The notes below the pieces were generated by a model. The model did no database searches, was not told where the DNA came from, and saw nothing but the letters and a program-made list of their open reading frames with translations. Shown here one piece after another: positions 50,159 through 59,259 of a DNA stretch of 64,000 nt (its first letter is position 1; every line of letters begins with the position of its first letter). The position numbers were made by a program, and so were the translations under genes. The DNA lies in NCBI GenBank assembly GCA_947502835.1, contig CANNBJ010000007.1, forward strand, positions 35,230 through 99,229, in the 5' to 3' direction. Source of the stretch: Bdellovibrionales bacterium (GTDB taxonomy: Bacteria > Bdellovibrionota > UBA1018 > CAIMNF01).

Positions 50159-50922
50159 GGTTTCTCCGAATCGGGATGGGGTACGAAAGGGACACCCTTC
50201 AGGAAAATGCGAAGCGCATGCCAATAGATTCCAAGAAAGGATCGAAACGTGAGCAAGGGATGGGTCAGCACGGTTTTGATCAAGGTGCCGGGAGTGAGCG
50301 GGAGGGGGCTCAGATCAAGCAGTGCCTGAAACGCGAGGTCGCCCTTGCCAGTCTCGCCCTTGAGTTCGTGGTTTTTCATGATGACACGGAGACGGGAGTC
50401 GGGATCCGAGGGGGAAGGCTCGTTGAAGCTCCAGGTGTAGTGGTAATTCATGGTGAAGAAGGGAGAGACATGGAAGTCCTTTTGGAACTCAAAGTCGACA
50501 CCTTTGAACTCAAAGGCATAGGGCATGCGCTCATTCCACGGAGTGTTGGTGATTTCGGATGCGATGAACTCAAGGCGTTCTCCTGATTCATCAAAACAAT
50601 AGTAAAAACTCACCGGATTGAAACAGAATCCGAAATATCGGATCTGGGTCAGCAAGCGGATCGGACCGCGCGGACGTCTTCCTGTTTTCTTTTCCACCAG
50701 ATCGGAGACGGTTTCTTTGAGCGAGGGTTTTCCCGCAAGATAATCCTTTCGGTCGAAGCCCAGAATCCTCGGGAACCGATGCGAAAACAGAACGGGGATT
50801 CCAAAGGTGGATTCGATCGCGTCGAGATCAAGGTAAAAGAAGGCAACCGGGACCGAGAAGCGGTGGACCTTCGGAGTCAGACGATGATGATGAAGAGTTC
50901 CGGTGTAAATGGCATTCATCAT
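50155..50922 (-). CDS. DUF1365 family protein
   Basis: YTGTLHHHRLTPKVHRFSVPVAFFYLDLD, LLTQIRYFGFCFNPVSFYYCFDESG. Confidence 0.9.
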   Translation of the reverse strand: MMNAIYTGTLHHHRLTPKVHRFSVPVAFFYLDLDAIESTFGIPVLFSHRFPRILGFDRKDYLAGKPSLKETVSDLVEKKTGRRPRGPIRLLTQIRYFGFCFNPVSFYYCFDESGERLEFIASEITNTPWNERMPYAFEFKGVDFEFQKDFHVSPFFTMNYHYTWSFNEPSPSDPDSRLRVIMKNHELKGETGKGDLAFQALLDLSPLPLTPGTLIKTVLTHPLLTFRSFLGIYWHALRIFLKGVPFVPHPDSEKP

Positions 50923-52214
50923 GGCGAAAATGCGACTCCGAATTGGTCTGCGACCCGGATCGCACTCTTTACCCCGTCTTCATGGAATCCGAAGCCCCAG
51001 TATGCGCCGGCATAATGGGTGCGATTCACTCCGCTGATTTCAGACCACCGGGACTGGGCAAGGGTCGCGGCCTGGTTGAAAATCGGATGCTCGTAGTTCA
51101 TCCGACGGAGGATTTTCGCGGGATCAATCTGCTGGTCAAGATTGAGAGAGACGCAAAAGGTCTCGGGGGCACGGATGGACTGGAGAATGTTCATGTTATA
51201 GGTCAAGGCGACCGGTCCCGAGGCTTTTTCAGGGAGAAAATAGTTCCACGCAGCCCAGGCAAGCTTTCGCTTCGGAAGCACTGAGGTGTCCGTGTGGAGG
51301 ATTGCGGAGTTTGGCTGGTAGGAAATTGCACCGAGGATCGAGCGTTCGGCATCACTTGGGTCGGAGAGGATCCTGAGAGCCTGATTCGAGTGGCAGGCGA
51401 GGATCACGCGATCGAAGGTTTCCAAGCCGGTTTCGTCGCCCTGCCGAAAGCGCAACTGGCAGGAATCCGCGGTGCGTGAGAGCGAAAACACCTCGGCGTT
51501 CGTGCGGATCCCCGAACGGAAGGGTTCGCAGAGAGGCGCGAGATAACTGGAAGACCCGCCCCGGAGCACTTGCCAGACCGGACGGTCATCGACCGAGAGC
51601 ATGCCGTGATTCTTGAAGAAACGTACGAAAAACTCGATCGGGGTGGATGCCATTTGTTCCTTGGACGCGGACCAAATCGCAGCTCCCATCGGAATCAGAT
51701 AATGCTCACGAAACTCCAGACGATACCGGTGTTTGGCGAGGTATTCGTCGAGAGTGTCGTTCTGATCCGGATGCCCGGGCTCAAGAACCTTCGGAGACTC
51801 GCGATTGAACCTGAGGATGTCGCGAATCATCGCATGGAAGGAGGGCCTGAAAAGGTTCCTGCGCTGGGCGAACAGGGAGTTCAATGAAGTGCCGTTGTAT
51901 TCAAGGCCGGTTTCCTCAGCCTTCACGCTGAAGCTCATGGCTGAGTCTTGTGACTTCACACCGAGCGAGTTCATGAGTTTGATGAAGTTTGGATAGGTCC
52001 AATCATTGAAGACGATGAATCCGGTATCGACCGAATACGTGCCCGAGGGGGTTTCAATCGAATGGGTGTGGGTATGCCCGCCGATTCGGGAGTCTTTTTC
52101 AAAGAGCGTGATCGAATTTCCTGCGCGTGCAAGAAGGTGGGCTGAGGCAAGAGCTGAGATGCCCGATCCGACGATAGCGATGCGGTGCGGTTTCCCGCGG
52201 GCCTGAGATTCCAT
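50919..52214 (-). CDS. NAD/FAD-binding amine-oxidase-like flavoprotein
   Basis: RIAIVGSGISALASAHLLARAGNSITLFEKDSRIGGHTHT; C-terminal YWGFGFHEDGVKSA. Confidence 0.9.
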   Translation of the reverse strand: MESQARGKPHRIAIVGSGISALASAHLLARAGNSITLFEKDSRIGGHTHTHSIETPSGTYSVDTGFIVFNDWTYPNFIKLMNSLGVKSQDSAMSFSVKAEETGLEYNGTSLNSLFAQRRNLFRPSFHAMIRDILRFNRESPKVLEPGHPDQNDTLDEYLAKHRYRLEFREHYLIPMGAAIWSASKEQMASTPIEFFVRFFKNHGMLSVDDRPVWQVLRGGSSSYLAPLCEPFRSGIRTNAEVFSLSRTADSCQLRFRQGDETGLETFDRVILACHSNQALRILSDPSDAERSILGAISYQPNSAILHTDTSVLPKRKLAWAAWNYFLPEKASGPVALTYNMNILQSIRAPETFCVSLNLDQQIDPAKILRRMNYEHPIFNQAATLAQSRWSEISGVNRTHYAGAYWGFGFHEDGVKSAIRVADQFGVAFSP

Positions 52215-52254
52215 GTTGTGTTTTGTTCGGCCTTCACGCTATCAAAGAGGGGCC

Positions 52255-53100
52255 ATGAAAAACATCTTCAATCGCAATACCCTTTTGTTTTGGGCTTTCC
52301 ATCTTTTCAGTTTAGGAGCGTTCTGGTTTCCCTTCACCGCCGAAACCCTGGCCGTGATTGCCGGGTCCTACTTTGTCCGGATGTTCTTCATTACGGCGGC
52401 CTATCACCGGTACTTTGCCCATCGGGCCTTTGAGGCGGGCCGGGGCTTTCAGTTGTTCCTTGCGTTCATGGCGATGACCTCCTCCCAAAAAGGAGTGCTC
52501 TGGTGGTCCGGACACCATCGCATCCATCATCGCCATTCCGACATGGATGGAGATTTGCACAGCCCGAAGCAGGGCTTTTGGTGGTCTCATTGCGGATGGT
52601 TTCTTGCCTCCGATCATGAAGAGACACCGGTAGATCGAATCCGGGATTTTGCAAAGTTTCCCGAGATTGCCTTTTTAGATCGTCACTGGTGGATTCCGGT
52701 GGCCTCCTTCTTTTTGTTTCAGTTTTTGATGTGGGGTTGGATGGGAGTATTCTGCGGAGGTTTTCTCGGAACCACTCTTCTCTGGCATGGAACCTTCACG
52801 ATCAACTCACTCTCCCACCTCTGGGGCTCCCAGCGTTATGAGACGGGCGATTTGTCCAGAAACAATCCCGTACTTGCCTTCATCACTCTCGGAGAGGGAT
52901 GGCACAACAACCATCACTACTCACCGAGTGCTGCTCGAAACGGATTCAAATGGTACGAATTCGATGTGACCTTCTACGGGATCCTGCTCTTTGAAAAGCT
53001 CGGGCTCGTCAAAAACCTACGCGGGATCCGGAGGGCTTCCGAGCTGACAGAAGTACCCGGTTTTGAAAAAAGAACAGCGAATATCGCTCAGTCACACTAG
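52255..53100 (+). CDS. Acyl-CoA/fatty acid desaturase
   Basis: His boxes HRYFAH, HHRIHH(RH), HNNHH. Confidence 0.93.
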   Translation: MKNIFNRNTLLFWAFHLFSLGAFWFPFTAETLAVIAGSYFVRMFFITAAYHRYFAHRAFEAGRGFQLFLAFMAMTSSQKGVLWWSGHHRIHHRHSDMDGDLHSPKQGFWWSHCGWFLASDHEETPVDRIRDFAKFPEIAFLDRHWWIPVASFFLFQFLMWGWMGVFCGGFLGTTLLWHGTFTINSLSHLWGSQRYETGDLSRNNPVLAFITLGEGWHNNHHYSPSAARNGFKWYEFDVTFYGILLFEKLGLVKNLRGIRRASELTEVPGFEKRTANIAQSH

Positions 53101-54288
53101 TTTATTCCAAGAAATAAACCTGATCTGGGGATGAATCATTCGATCAACACTGAAGTCATGATGGACGATGAGTACTTTTCCTTGCGGGAATCGCCTCAGA
53201 AAAGCCGAAGCTGCCCCCATGGTCGCGCGGTTGGGCGCGGATTCAAGAGTTGGAATCAAAGCGATTTCACTTTTTCCAAGCCCTTGGATCACCCAAGGAA
53301 TCCACTGACCGGACCGGCTGCGCATTTGTGACACCCTGGTCTTTACTTTGTTTTGGTAGTGCCATTGAGTACGAAGGTTGGCGTAAAGAAACCGGATAAA
53401 ATCATGGAGCGGGTGAACGGGATTGGTCTGCAAATAAGTTGCTTCGCCTTGATCCTCAAAGATGTAGCTCTTTTTCCTGGAGGATCCAATGGATGGGATC
53501 CAGCGGATCAGGTAGATGGCCTCGAGGGCCCTCATTAAACCCATTAATGTGGGTACGGAGATCTGGGTTTTTCGAGCCAGCGGATAAATCTCAAAGGGTT
53601 CCAACTGTTGATTTGCAAGTTCAGTGATGAGTCGTCTCAGCGAATCATAGCTTATTTTTGTGTCAACAATCATTCTTAGATCCCGCTCGAGAAGCGTTTC
53701 GATCTGAAGTTCCATTTTCTGATTTCTGGCCACTTCGTTTCTAATGGAAAAAAGCCCCGGGAGACCCCCGAATTTCAGATATTGAGTGTACTCTTTCTGA
53801 GTGAGTGGATGCCGGGGCACAAGTTCGTGTTCAAGTGATTTTGAGTTGGCAATTCTGATCAGCCGATCAGACAAACCAAACGAGTGGAGCTCTGCCAGAT
53901 CCATGGGAATCATTTCCCATGAGATGATCCGCCCCGTGAGGGACTCTCGGATCTGCTTCCTCGATGAAAATCGTACTGAGCCGGTGATGATAAACTGGCC
54001 TGATTTGGAGTTCTTTCGTACCGCTTCTTTAAGAGCCGGAAAAAGCAACGGCTCGGTTTGTGCTTCGTCAATGGCAAAGGGGTGCAAGCGGTTCAAGAGA
54101 TAACTTTCAGGATTTGACCGCAACAAGGAAACCTCGCTGAGTTGATCCAAGGTAACATAAGATTTTGAGACGTTGCTGATCCAGGTTGTCTTGCCAACTT
54201 ACCGATGGCCGAAAAGCCCAACGATGGGCGAGTGGGCCAAGATTGATTTGAAAACGCTCGCAATATGTCTATCTTGAGTGTGCGCCAT
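53092..54288 (-). pseudogene. AAA_14/DUF4143-type ATPase with nonsense codon inside Walker A
   Basis: Manual translation from ATG at 54288: MAHTQDRHIASVFKSILAHSPIVGLFGHR*VGKTTWISNVSKSYVTLDQLSEV...; TAA at 54201-54199 where intact relatives in this window have GPRQ(V/C)GK(S/T)T. Confidence 0.8.
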
Positions 54289-54436
54289 AGTATGTAAAAA
54301 TATAAAGGTATATTCATACTTTTACCATGATTAAATGAGAGGGGCTTCTCAACCCGCTGGGTCCGATTCGGTACTTGACCCGCGCAGGAGGTGGTGCAGG
54401 CGCCATTCAAGAATGTCATTAGGGAAAATGAGTTCG

Positions 54437-54487
54437 GGTGGGTCAAAAAGTACACATCTTGCAGGCGGCGGCGGCGGCGGCGGCGGG
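54437..54487 (+). repeat. Promoter-proximal cassette GGTCAAAAAGTACACATCTTGCA(GGC)7GGG
   Basis: Seven GGC units; homologous cassette at 58348-58388 with five units. Confidence 0.8.
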
Positions 54488-54499
54488 TAAACTCTGATC

Positions 54500-55258
54500 A
54501 TGGAACTTAGAGCTCTGATAAGCTGTTTGGTAGTTTTTGGACTAGGGATCCCGACTCAAGCTGATGCTGAAAAAAAGGACATCATTCCAGGAGCGAAGAA
54601 GTTCCCCGGGCGATTTATCGGTACGCCACTGGTGAAGAAAAACGGGAAGGAATATGTTCAGTTTCAAGATTGTTCAGTGATTAAGAACGCAAAGATTCGC
54701 GAAGCCGAATGCAGGACTATTGTTGAAGTCCCCAGTGATATTTTGGTTAGTTATATAAAGTGCACTCGTAGTGACCTTGAATTCGAACGTAATGCGCAGG
54801 GCATTGCATCGGGCGCTGTTTTTTTGGCAAGTTGCTTTATGGCAGGCACTCCCGCCGCCCCAGCAGCGTTGTATGTGTCAGGTTTTGCTGCTTATATTGG
54901 TGACGAAGCTATCAAAACAGATGCGGTCCTTGAAAAATTTAATATAAAAATGCAGGAGGAAAAACTCACTCAGAATATTGATTATGAAACTAATGAAACT
55001 GTAGATGAACTGGTGGATAGGATCACAGCTCTCTATACCGACATCAGTGCTTCCGGGTGTTTTACGGGTGATAAGCTTAATAGGGTGAAGGCCAGCATAA
55101 ATCTCTATGGAAATAGAGGACCAAAGAAAAAAGTGGCTCTAGGTCAGCAGAAGTTTTATCGGATAACCGGGGTTAGGGAGCAAGCCTCTGGTTCAGGAAA
55201 TAACAAACAAACGGGAAGGTCATTAATAAACGACTCGACGCAGGGAGAAGCGCGTTGA
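54500..55258 (+). CDS. Hypothetical exported protein
   Basis: MELRALISCLVVFGLGIPTQADA signal peptide-like; AT-rich region. Confidence 0.6.
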   Translation: MELRALISCLVVFGLGIPTQADAEKKDIIPGAKKFPGRFIGTPLVKKNGKEYVQFQDCSVIKNAKIREAECRTIVEVPSDILVSYIKCTRSDLEFERNAQGIASGAVFLASCFMAGTPAAPAALYVSGFAAYIGDEAIKTDAVLEKFNIKMQEEKLTQNIDYETNETVDELVDRITALYTDISASGCFTGDKLNRVKASINLYGNRGPKKKVALGQQKFYRITGVREQASGSGNNKQTGRSLINDSTQGEAR

Positions 55259-55330
55259 GGGACGCTTTTACGTCCTCCTAAAGAGCGGAAACTCATGATC
55301 AAAATATGATTTGATAGTAATCATTTTTAC

Positions 55331-56485
55331 ATGTATAATGGTTCCATGATTATCAGAAAACTGTCTTCAAGCGTCTTGAAAAACAAGTCAGTTTTGCTCA
55401 TCGGACCAAGGCAAGTAGGTAAATCCACGCTCATTAAAAGCTTCAAACCGAAGTTGACATTAAACCTTGCCGAAGAAGACGTGTTTATAGATGCAACTTC
55501 AGATCCCTCATTTTTAAAAAAACAAATCGAAACCCATGCGCCTCCCTCCGTATTTGTTGACGAAGTTCAACGGTTTCCAAGAATGCTTAATTCGATTCAA
55601 GCAATTATTGATCAAAATCCAAAAATCAGGTTTTTCATTACGGGATCAAGTGCCCGAAAACTTCGCCGAGGGAAGGCAAATTTACTTCCAGGGCGTGTTT
55701 ACAGTTATCAGCTAGGCCCTTTCGTTGCGTCCGAGCTTGATTATAAAATGGATCAAGAAAAAATTCTTAAATTTGGCGGGTTGCCTGAGGCCTATTTAAG
55801 CGATTCAGAATCAGCATCGAAAAAATTACTGCGAAGCTATAGCGGAACTTATTTAAAAGAAGAAATTCAAGCAGAGGCGCTTGTTAGGAATATCGATCAG
55901 TTTAGTCGTTTTTTGCAGGGGGTGGTCAATGTTTCTGGGCATTTTGTGGATTTCACGAAGTTAAGTCAGAAGATAAAAGTACCGCGACTTGCTGTGCCGC
56001 GTTTTTTCGAGATTCTTGAAGACTCTCTGATTGGTGAAAGAATCTATCCGTGCAAAGAACTGATCGAAATTGCAGATCTTGTAAAGCACCCAAAATTTTA
56101 TTTATTTGATACGGGAGTTTATAACGCGCTTCAAAATAACTTTGAACTTTCAAATGACCGTATTGGTGTTCTCGCCGAACATCTAGTGTTAAACCAAATC
56201 AGACATTCTTCATGGGCATTCGATCAACCGATAGAGATCTCAACATTTAGAACAAGGGGGGGGTTAGAGGTTGATTTTGTCTTAAAGATCGAGCAGAAGC
56301 ATTTTGGAATCGAAATAAAATCTTCAGAAAACATTTCTTCACATGATGTCGAGCCGTGTTTAAAGTTAAAAAAGTATCTTCCTAAAGCCCAAGTTTACGT
56401 TTTTCATTTGGGCAAAAATAAAATTAAAATTAACGGAGTTTGGTGTCTTCCTTGGCAAGAAGGCCTGCACGAGCTTGGGCTTTAG
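55331..56485 (+). CDS. AAA_14/DUF4143-type ATPase
   Basis: VLLIGPRQVGKSTLIKSF, PPSVFVDEVQRFPRMLN, RFFITGSSARKLRRGKANLLPGR, C-terminal GLEVDFVLKIEQKHFGIEIKSSE. Confidence 0.88.
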   Translation: MYNGSMIIRKLSSSVLKNKSVLLIGPRQVGKSTLIKSFKPKLTLNLAEEDVFIDATSDPSFLKKQIETHAPPSVFVDEVQRFPRMLNSIQAIIDQNPKIRFFITGSSARKLRRGKANLLPGRVYSYQLGPFVASELDYKMDQEKILKFGGLPEAYLSDSESASKKLLRSYSGTYLKEEIQAEALVRNIDQFSRFLQGVVNVSGHFVDFTKLSQKIKVPRLAVPRFFEILEDSLIGERIYPCKELIEIADLVKHPKFYLFDTGVYNALQNNFELSNDRIGVLAEHLVLNQIRHSSWAFDQPIEISTFRTRGGLEVDFVLKIEQKHFGIEIKSSENISSHDVEPCLKLKKYLPKAQVYVFHLGKNKIKINGVWCLPWQEGLHELGL

Positions 56486-56511
56486 TTACATCGCTGCTTG
56501 GCGGCATTGAT

Positions 56512-56530
56512 TGATGAGTTTAACTCATCA
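56512..56530. repeat. Palindrome TGATGAGTT-t-AACTCATCA
   Basis: 9 bp perfect arms just after the ATPase stop codon. Confidence 0.5.
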
Positions 56531-56856
56531 TAGGGAACGTTGATCATAGGGCTGATTCATTTTATTTTGTTTTTTTAAGCACTCCCGGAATGTCTGAATT
56601 CCCGCCCTTTTGTTTTTCGGGCTCCGCGGAATTCACACAGGCCTTTTTACATCACGATTTCCCTGTTTGCCGCGGTCCCAAAATAAGGATGCTTTTTTGC
56701 CTCTTTAGTAAAAACGACTTTCATGATCTGGACCTCATTTATCCAAAAAACACTCCAATATGGACATGTACAACCCAAAATTTAGAATCAAGGTTTAGGG
56801 GTAAATCTGAGGTTCCAAGATCGGTTTGATTTCACTCTGGAATCACGACACGCAAC

Positions 56857-57975
56857 TCACCCAAGGGGCAGAAAGCGGTCGATCGGGTGAATGATGGAAA
56901 GTTTGTTTTTGGTGGTAGATGTTTTCAGAGTTCCGACCATCTGGGTGATCTTTGGCACCCCGATCTTCTCGCCAAAATAGAGAAGGGATTTTGAGGGTTT
57001 CGGGTCGCTCCATTTTGCTTCGATCAGTTCAACCACAGTGCGATCCCGAACCAAAACGAAATCGACCTCGTGTCCCTCCTTGTTGCGAACATAGTGGAGA
57101 TCCCAGCGTTCACCCGAGGAATCCTGAAGGAAGTTCATTTCCTTGAGAAGGTGGGTTGCCACCAGATTCTCGAATCGTGCGCTCTCGTCTCCAATCACGT
57201 CCGCATTGTCATAAAAGTAAATTTTGAATGGTTTCACGAGGGACCGTGGCAAGTTCCTGGAATAGGGTCTCACCGTAAAAATCAAATACATTCGTTCGAA
57301 TATTTCGATCCAATGACTGACGGTTGCGGGAGACACCTGAAGGTCGGTCGCGAGGTTCAAAACATTGATCGGCCCACCCACCCGCTCCCGGAGAAGTTGG
57401 AGGAGAAGTCCCATCAATTGAATCTTCTTCACATTCTCGAGATCACGAATATCATCCCGGAGAATGCGGTCGTGTCGCTCTTCTCGCCATCTTCTGGATT
57501 CTATGGGATTCGCATCCAAAAATGGTTCAGGAAATCCTCCCACAGAAAGCAATCGCTCAAACGCATCTTTTGCGCGGATGCCCTTGATAGGTTCATGAAG
57601 CGTGAAGGGATGAAGCCGCCAATAATGGTAGCGACCGAGTAGGCTATCGCCCCCGCGTCGGTAGACATCCAGTCGCGCACTCCCGGTAATGAGAAATTGG
57701 TGTTTTTCTTTGGAAGTATCGAAGTACCCCTTCACCAGGTTCTTCCACTTCGGGTACTTGTGGATTTCATCGAGTACAACCAAAGAATCCTGATCGCTCC
57801 AGCCTTCATTCAGGATGGCTTTTTGATCGGGAGTGCGGTCCCAGTTCAGATAAATGCCCTTGGTATCCTTCAGAATGGCCTTTGCAAGGGTGGTTTTCCC
57901 GCATTGTCTTGGCCCGCCGAGAAAAACCATTTTTCTTTTCAGGTCTTTTTTTAAGAAATTAGCCAGGTACCGCAT
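56857..57975 (-). CDS. AAA_14/DUF4143-type ATPase
   Basis: MVFLGGPRQCGKTTLAKAI, SLVVLDEIHKYPKWKNLVKG, HQFLITGSARLDVYRRGGDSLLGRYHYWRLHPFTL, GHEVDFVLVRDRTVVELIEAK. Confidence 0.9.
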   Translation of the reverse strand: MRYLANFLKKDLKRKMVFLGGPRQCGKTTLAKAILKDTKGIYLNWDRTPDQKAILNEGWSDQDSLVVLDEIHKYPKWKNLVKGYFDTSKEKHQFLITGSARLDVYRRGGDSLLGRYHYWRLHPFTLHEPIKGIRAKDAFERLLSVGGFPEPFLDANPIESRRWREERHDRILRDDIRDLENVKKIQLMGLLLQLLRERVGGPINVLNLATDLQVSPATVSHWIEIFERMYLIFTVRPYSRNLPRSLVKPFKIYFYDNADVIGDESARFENLVATHLLKEMNFLQDSSGERWDLHYVRNKEGHEVDFVLVRDRTVVELIEAKWSDPKPSKSLLYFGEKIGVPKITQMVGTLKTSTTKNKLSIIHPIDRFLPLG

Positions 57976-58107
57976 ATCTCCATTTTAGTACCGTACTGAA
58001 AAATTAGCTAGACTATTTTTCAGTAGGCTAAAAAATTGGAAAGTTGGGCCAGGCTTGAATATGAGCCAGACCTCCGAACTCTTACGAGGGCGTCGAGTTG
58101 ATGTTTT

Positions 58108-58309
58108 CGAACTGGTCCCTTTGAGTGGGCATGGCATTTAGATTTGGGTACGGAATCCCCTTTGATTCTTTGAGGTTTAGCCTCCGAGCCGCGTCCTGCG
58201 GCCTTGCTTTCGTCAGTCCGGACTCGCAAGAGTCGGCTAAACCTCAAAGAATCAAAGGGGTTCACCTCCACAATTTCGAAGGCCATGCCCACTCAAAGGG
58301 GTCAGTTCG
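58108..58309. repeat. Foldback repeat, copy B (apical core inverted relative to copy D)
   Basis: Outer TIRs CGAACTGGTCCCTTTGAGTGGGCATGGC / revcomp CGAACTGACCCCTTTGAGTGGGCATGGC; arms aatcccctttgattctttgaggtttagcc / ggctaaacctcaaagaatcaaagggg; core 58182-58235 on the minus strand. Confidence 0.88.
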
Positions 58310-58347
58310 GGTTTTTCCAACTAGAAAAAATCTTAAAAATTTTACTA

Positions 58348-58388
58348 GGTCAAAAAGTACACATCTTGCTGGCGGCGGCGGCGGCGGG
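58348..58388 (+). repeat. Promoter-proximal cassette GGTCAAAAAGTACACATCTTGCT(GGC)5GGG
   Basis: Second copy of the 54437-54487 cassette, five GGC units, followed by TAttCTGATC. Confidence 0.8.
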
Positions 58389-58430
58389 TATTCTGATCTA
58401 AAGTATGCCTGTTGAGATGGGGGAAACGGA

Positions 58431-59009
58431 ATGTTAAAAAAATCATCATTGCTGTTTTATGCTGCTTTTTTGGGGATGGCTCTTGTGAGTTGTTCCAAGG
58501 ACCAAGAACAGTCGAGTGGTAAAAACTATATTTTTGTAACTGGAACCTCCTCATTTAACGGTGATCTGGGGGGGGTGACCGGGGCTGATAGTAAATGCCA
58601 AGCAGCTGCGGTCGCGGCTGGTCTTTCAGGAACCTATAGGGCGTTAATTTCCACATCGACGACCACTGCCTCTAGTCGCTTAGGCAATGGAGATTTCTAC
58701 CTTCTAAATGGTGTGAAGGTAATTTCCGGTGGAGACTTATCAAATCCTCTCGCTAAGATAGATGTTTTGGCAAATGGCAGTACCTTAAATGTTAACATTG
58801 GGCATGAAGACGATGTTTGGACCGGCTCAACAAACGCTGGAGCCTCGACTGGAGCGAACTGTAACAATTGGAGCTCAAGCTTGTCCTCGGATTCCGGTAC
58901 TCGCGGAGATTCGGATGACGCACTAGGGGACGCAGTCTTCATTCAGAAGTCAAACGAGACTTGCGATAATACTTTTTCCTTGTACTGCTTTAGCGAACAG
59001 CCGCTTTAG
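58431..59009 (+). CDS. DUF1554-like lipoprotein
   Basis: Lipobox-like MLKKSSLLFYAAFLGMALVSC; YIFVTGTSSFNGDLGGVTGADSKCQAAA; NNWSSSLSSDSGTRGDSD; CSFSL-type Cys-rich end. Confidence 0.75.
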   Translation: MLKKSSLLFYAAFLGMALVSCSKDQEQSSGKNYIFVTGTSSFNGDLGGVTGADSKCQAAAVAAGLSGTYRALISTSTTTASSRLGNGDFYLLNGVKVISGGDLSNPLAKIDVLANGSTLNVNIGHEDDVWTGSTNAGASTGANCNNWSSSLSSDSGTRGDSDDALGDAVFIQKSNETCDNTFSLYCFSEQPL

Positions 59010-59038
59010 TTTGGATAAATTGCGAGTTTAAAGGGTTC

Positions 59039-59235
59039 TAACTGGTCCCCTTGAGTGGGCACGTACCTAAGCGGATTAGCCGAGAGCTGTTTGGAATGAT
59101 TGAGTTTTGGTCGACTCTCGCGAGACAGGATTGGCGCAAGCGAGGCCGCAGGATGCGGCTCGGAGACCAAAATTCAATCATTCCAAACAGCTTCTCGTGA
59201 GTCCATTGATGTCCGTGCCCACTCAAGGGGTCCGC
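59039..59235. repeat. Foldback repeat, copy C
   Basis: Outer GGTCCCCTTGAGTGGGCACG / CGTGCCCACTCAAGGGGTCC; arms gctgtttggaatgattgagttttggtc / gaccaaaattcaatcattccaaacagc; core 59112-59165. Confidence 0.88.
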
Positions 59236-59259
59236 TCATGAAATGAACGATCGCAGCAA

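Noticed and set aside
57070-57642. 190-aa plus-strand ORF
   Set aside because: Antisense to the convincingly annotated AAA_14 ATPase on the minus strand
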